Shown here one piece after another: positions 5,251 to 8,220 of a DNA stretch of 8,220 bases. Origin of the DNA: an uncultured Lachnobacterium sp. (GTDB lineage: Bacteria > Bacillota > Clostridia > Lachnospirales > Lachnospiraceae); assembly GCA_900548765.1 (NCBI GenBank), contig URLU01000098.1, positions 1 to 8,220 on the forward strand, given 5' to 3'. A model generated the notes under the pieces. The model did no database searches. It worked only from the letters and a program-made list of their open reading frames with translations, and had not been told where the DNA came from. Numbering within the stretch: the first letter of the stretch is position 1; every line of letters begins with the position of its first letter. Made by a program: the position numbers and the translations under genes.

Positions 5251-7230
5251 AATCAGGTAATAAATCATGGCAAAAATTACGGCTGTAATAACCAGACTTA
5301 TCACAAATATCATCACATCGGTTCTGAAAAGATAGGATACCATAAGCCTTATCATTGGAAAAGCCCCTGCGAGATGGCTGTAGCTCACTATAAGCGGCAG
5401 TAAAAATACTACTCTCACCTGGGAGGATATGGTGTTTTTCACCTCCAGCCGGCTCATTCCTACCTTTTCCATGATTGCATAGCGTTCCCTGTCATCATAG
5501 CCCTCTGATACCTGCTTATAGAAGATTATCATGGCTGTCACAACTAAGAACATAAACCCACAGACCAATCCCAGAAAGAGAAGTCCTCCATATGCATAAT
5601 AGAAATCTATCCTTGCCTCTTCTCTTGAAGTATGATTTAATCTATCAAATTGTCCAAAGAGCTCTCTCGAATCCATCTCATCCATATCTGACATAATGTC
5701 GTCTGCAAATGTCAGCTTATCCTCCTGGCTGCCATCACAGTCAACAAAATATCTCACCACAAATGAATTCGTCCAGTTCAACCAAGCGGAGGAATAGTCC
5801 TCATAAGCCTTATTTAAAGCCTTATCATCTGCTACCACAACAAACATAGTATCGTCCGATGTGTTCATGCTTATATAGCTGCTCTTTCTGCTGCTGTAGC
5901 TGTCAGACTTCTTCACCTTATATTCTGTGCCACAGAAATCTATATAATTTTTGTCATAGCTTCCTGCTGAACTGGTCACAAATATCTCGTCCGCTGCAAG
6001 CTTTGGAAGCTTTTTCCCATAATCACCGCAGCACTTTATAAAGTCATCCCTTGATATAAAGGTAATGTACTTTGTGTCTGCTGTCTCTGTAGAATCATCT
6101 ACTGCGAGCAGCTTTTCCTCATCAAAACTTCCTGTAACCCTGAAGGAAGAGTACATAAGTGTGTCACCTACTGTCAGCTTATGTGCCTCTGCTCTATCTG
6201 CAATATATGAAAGTGCCTCTTCATTTTTCTCCAGTGGTGCTGAAGCTGAGTATGCCTCAATCTCCATCTCTGCCGGATAACTGATATTGACAGCGTCCTG
6301 AACGCCTGCATACAAGGCTGCTGTGGTTGATATAGTGACAAGCACCATGGTTGATAAAATACAGACATTTGCAAGACCAACCGCATTCTGCTTCATCCTG
6401 TAGAGCATGCCTGAAACCGCCGTCATGTGGTGTTTGTTGTAATAAAACTTCTTATTTTTCTTTAGTAATTTAAGTACAAATATGCTGCCTGTTGTAAACA
6501 CAAGATAGGTTCCAATGATTACAAGGATAACCGCAATAAAAAATAAAACTATGGCACTGTAAACATCAGTTATTGTAATCGAAAGGTAATATCCTGCAAA
6601 AAGGCAGGCAAAACCTATAATAGATAAAATAACCTTGGTCTTTGGCTCACGCTCACCTACATTTCCGCCCTTTATCAGCTCCATTGTGTTTGCTTTTCTA
6701 ATCTGGATGCAGTTGTGAATGAGAATCAGCAGATAAAGTATGCCAAAGGCTGTCATTGTATAGCCTATGCTCTGCAGCGAAATTTCAAAACCAAAGGAAG
6801 CGTCCAGCTTTATGATATATAAAAACAAGAGCATACATAGCTTTGAGAAAACTATACCTACTATCAGCCCACTCACCATGGAAATAAGTGCCACGATTAT
6901 ACTCTCCACTGCAAAGACCCTGCTCACATGTCTTTTTTCCATGCCAAGCATGTTGTAGACACCAAATTCTTTTTTACGCCTCTTGATTAGGAAGCTGTTG
7001 GTGTAAAACAGGAAAATGTATGAAAAGATAAGCACTATCCAGAGTCCAAGGCTCATCATTGCTTTGACTGTTTCGGCTCCATACACAGTGTCAATGCCTT
7101 TATTAAGCTTCATAAAAGACATCATGTATACAAAGGAGATAACAACTATTCCTGATATGATATAAGGTATATACAAGAGCTTATTTTTCTTAATATTTGT
7201 AATTGCAAGCTTAGCATACAGTTTATTCAT
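5209..7230 (-). CDS. BceB/VraG-type FtsX-like ABC transporter permease
   Basis: A 673-residue membrane protein with the 10-TM plan of BceB-type permeases. Hydrophobic segments lie at about 19-40, 58-80, 106-130, 155-175, 199-219, 224-250, 284-309, 545-571, 607-632 and 638-661. Between TM7 and TM8 is a large extracellular domain of about 235 residues (310-545), the family's hallmark and the site linked to peptide-antibiotic recognition. The C-terminal half has the FtsX-domain stretch YKQVSEGYDDRERYAIMEKV followed by GMSRLEV. The start overlaps the end of the ATPase gene by 8 nt (7223-7230), so the two are translationally coupled. In such systems the permease binds the antibiotic complex and also activates the partner histidine kinase, whose gene ends just upstream. 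The specific antibiotic cannot be told. The extracellular domain has four cysteines, including a vicinal pair C400-C401. The 3' end is duplicated in vestigial form downstream. Confidence 0.92.
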   Translation of the reverse strand: MNKLYAKLAITNIKKNKLLYIPYIISGIVVISFVYMMSFMKLNKGIDTVYGAETVKAMMSLGLWIVLIFSYIFLFYTNSFLIKRRKKEFGVYNMLGMEKRHVSRVFAVESIIVALISMVSGLIVGIVFSKLCMLLFLYIIKLDASFGFEISLQSIGYTMTAFGILYLLILIHNCIQIRKANTMELIKGGNVGEREPKTKVILSIIGFACLFAGYYLSITITDVYSAIVLFFIAVILVIIGTYLVFTTGSIFVLKLLKKNKKFYYNKHHMTAVSGMLYRMKQNAVGLANVCILSTMVLVTISTTAALYAGVQDAVNISYPAEMEIEAYSASAPLEKNEEALSYIADRAEAHKLTVGDTLMYSSFRVTGSFDEEKLLAVDDSTETADTKYITFISRDDFIKCCGDYGKKLPKLAADEIFVTSSAGSYDKNYIDFCGTEYKVKKSDSYSSRKSSYISMNTSDDTMFVVVADDKALNKAYEDYSSAWLNWTNSFVVRYFVDCDGSQEDKLTFADDIMSDMDEMDSRELFGQFDRLNHTSREEARIDFYYAYGGLLFLGLVCGFMFLVVTAMIIFYKQVSEGYDDRERYAIMEKVGMSRLEVKNTISSQVRVVFLLPLIVSYSHLAGAFPMIRLMVSYLFRTDVMIFVISLVITAVIFAMIYYLIFKLTSKAYYDIVK

Positions 7231-7990
7231 TCAAATCACCACCTGTCATAAGCAGTGTCAGGGTATCCTGAATTTTTGAATACAACTGTTCGTTGGTCAT
7301 GCTGCCACGATACAGCTGGTGGTATACCTCACCATCTTTGATAAAAAGTATACGGTTTGCATGACTTGCAGCCTTTGTAGAATGAGTCACCATAAGGATT
7401 GTCTGTCCGGCTTCATTTATCTTGTTAAAGAGGCGGAGCAGACTGTCTGTACTCTTGGAATCCAAGGCTCCTGTGGGCTCATCCGCAAGAATCAGCTCCG
7501 GGTTGGTGATTAAGGCTCTGGCAACTGCTGCCCTCTGCTTTTGACCTCCTGACACCTCATAAGGGTACTTTTCAAGCAGCTCTGTAATCTCAAGCTTTGC
7601 CGCTATCGGAGTCAGTCTCTTTTCCATTTCCCTGTAATCAGTGCCTGCAAGCACCAGCGGCAGATAAATATTGTCACGAATAGAAAACTGGTCAAGCAGA
7701 TTAAAATCCTGAAAAACATATCCAAGATGTTCCCTGCGAAACGCAGCAATCTGCTTCTCCTTAACATCTGATAAATGCATCCCATTCAAATTCACATCCC
7801 CTGCAGTCGGGCGGTCAAGCGCCGCTAAAATATTTAGAAGAGTGGTCTTTCCAGAACCTGACTCTCCCATGATTGCCACGTACTCTCCCGCTTCCACGGA
7901 GAAATTCACATCTGCTAATGCCTGAACCTGATTTCCACCAAAGCGGGTAGTATATATCTTTTTCAGATTACTTACTTCTAAAATTGCCAT
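7223..7990 (-). CDS. BceA-type ABC transporter ATP-binding protein (peptide-antibiotic resistance/sensing)
   Basis: A 255-residue ATPase of the MacB/LolD/BceA class. Motifs are Walker A GESGSGKTT (42-50), Q-loop YVFQDFNLLD (Q94), signature VSGGQKQR (146-153), Walker B LILADEPTGALD (166-177) and switch histidine VTHS (H203). The length matches BceA-type proteins. A C-terminal tail of about 35 residues (217-255, IKDGEVYHQLYRG onward) is normal for the family. The ATG at 7990 has AAAGGA 8 nt upstream. The protein powers the overlapping permease gene's product at the inner face of the membrane and, through it, kinase activation by antibiotic flux. Expression is probably induced by the cognate response regulator through the palindrome at 8094-8109. 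Family assignment is firm; the exact substrate is unknown. Confidence 0.94.
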   Translation of the reverse strand: MAILEVSNLKKIYTTRFGGNQVQALADVNFSVEAGEYVAIMGESGSGKTTLLNILAALDRPTAGDVNLNGMHLSDVKEKQIAAFRREHLGYVFQDFNLLDQFSIRDNIYLPLVLAGTDYREMEKRLTPIAAKLEITELLEKYPYEVSGGQKQRAAVARALITNPELILADEPTGALDSKSTDSLLRLFNKINEAGQTILMVTHSTKAASHANRILFIKDGEVYHQLYRGSMTNEQLYSKIQDTLTLLMTGGDLNE

Positions 7991-8044
7991 TGATTTTTTC
8001 CTTTCATTATCCCAGCTTAGGGCTGCGATTTATTTTATGGTTAG

Positions 8045-8073
8045 AATATACACTACAGGCTTGTGGGCAGCCA
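8045..8073 (-). promoter_or_regulatory. Candidate activator-dependent promoter of the BceAB-type operon
   Basis: The minus strand has a good -10 TATATT (8045-8050), but at 17-nt spacing the -35 is TGGCTG (8068-8073), a poor match to TTGACA. A weak -35 fits a promoter that needs an activator. The predicted start is near 8038, leaving a leader of about 48 nt to the ATPase gene. Confidence 0.45.
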
Positions 8074-8093
8074 TTGATTTGGCTTTCGTTTAT

Positions 8094-8109
8094 CTTACAA
8101 TTTTGTAAG
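8094..8109. promoter_or_regulatory. BceR-type response-regulator operator, 16-bp palindrome
   Basis: CTTACAATTTTGTAAG has perfect 7-bp arms around a 2-bp centre and contains TTACA-N4-TGTAA, which fits the published BceR-like consensus TnACA-N4-TGTAA. Its centre lies about 63 bp upstream of the predicted start of the transporter operon, a usual position for an activating response regulator. It lies between the kinase stop codon and the ATPase gene. The regulator itself is not in the window. Confidence 0.75.
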
Positions 8110-8133
8110 AAATGAGAATGACCGGCTATTGGC

Positions 8134-8220
8134 TTATTCTGTGATTCGCTGCTTAGAGAAAATAATAGTAACCTCTGTCCCCTTTCCAGGCTCTGAACTA
8201 ATTTGTATCTTGTGTCCCAG
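8134..8220 (-). CDS. Sensor histidine kinase, C-terminal fragment (BceS-type by context)
   Basis: Only the last 28 codons and the TAA stop are visible; the rest lies beyond the right edge. The residues LGHKIQISSEPGKGTEVTII followed by FSKQRITE end with the GKGTEVTIIF G2-box region and last beta-strand of a HATPase_c domain, as at the C-terminus of most histidine kinases. Position directly upstream of a BceAB-type transporter and a BceR-type operator marks it as the probable membrane kinase of a BceRS pair. BceS-type kinases are short intramembrane sensors that respond through the transporter. That subtype cannot be confirmed because the N-terminal membrane part is not seen. Confidence 0.85.
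   Translation of the reverse strand: MGHKIQISSEPGKGTEVTIIFSKQRITE

Noticed and set aside
8069..8084. Small inverted repeat AGCCA/TGGCT near the transporter promoter
   Set aside because: The arms are only 5 bp and match no known site. The 8094-8109 palindrome is a much better operator candidate.

Overview
The window looks like a chromosomal segment of a motile, low-to-moderate-GC Firmicute, most likely a gut-type Clostridia/Lachnospiraceae. This rests on the strong AGGAGG ribosome binding sites, sigma-A-like promoters, a two-gene SufC-SufB arrangement, a BMP-type lipoprotein with a chemoreceptor, and a BceRS-BceAB-type module. It is inferred from protein character and gene layout, not from a database match. 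Every gene I can support is on the minus strand, so transcription runs from the right edge to the left edge.

Right part (about 8220-5209): the last 28 codons of a histidine kinase, then a short regulatory gap, then an ABC ATPase and a 10-TM FtsX/BceB-type permease whose reading frames overlap by 8 nt. The gap holds a perfect 16-bp palindrome that fits the BceR-type operator TnACA-N4-TGTAA, upstream of a promoter with a good -10 and a poor -35. This is the layout of a peptide-antibiotic sensing and detoxification system, in which the transporter is both sensor and resistance pump. The response regulator should lie beyond the right edge.

Middle (5208-1500): a gap of about 308 bp without a full gene holds a diverged 43-bp duplication of the permease 3' end, a 105-bp near-palindromic hairpin element, and an array of helically phased A-tracts abutting a promoter. 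This promoter drives a BMP-family substrate-binding lipoprotein and a translationally coupled methyl-accepting chemotaxis protein with a single-Cache-like sensor domain. A stand-alone Hpt phosphotransfer protein follows, with its own promoter and a clear intrinsic terminator. No BMP-type transporter ATPase or permease accompanies the lipoprotein, so it may serve as a co-receptor for the chemoreceptor rather than as a transport component.

Left part (1484-1): a sigma-A promoter drives a UPF0251/DUF134 helix-turn-helix protein with a cysteine-rich tail, followed by sufC and the 5' part of a short sufB-type scaffold gene. This looks like a minimal SUF (SufCB) iron-sulfur cluster assembly operon. 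The DUF134 protein is a candidate local regulator, and a perfect 10-bp palindrome lies just downstream of the predicted transcription start. The real start of the DUF134 gene is probably a TTG codon.

The most unusual items are the DUF134-SufCB pairing, the transporter-less lipoprotein/chemoreceptor/Hpt cassette, and the three stacked DNA structures in the 4965-5253 region. I see nothing that is certainly a new biological system.
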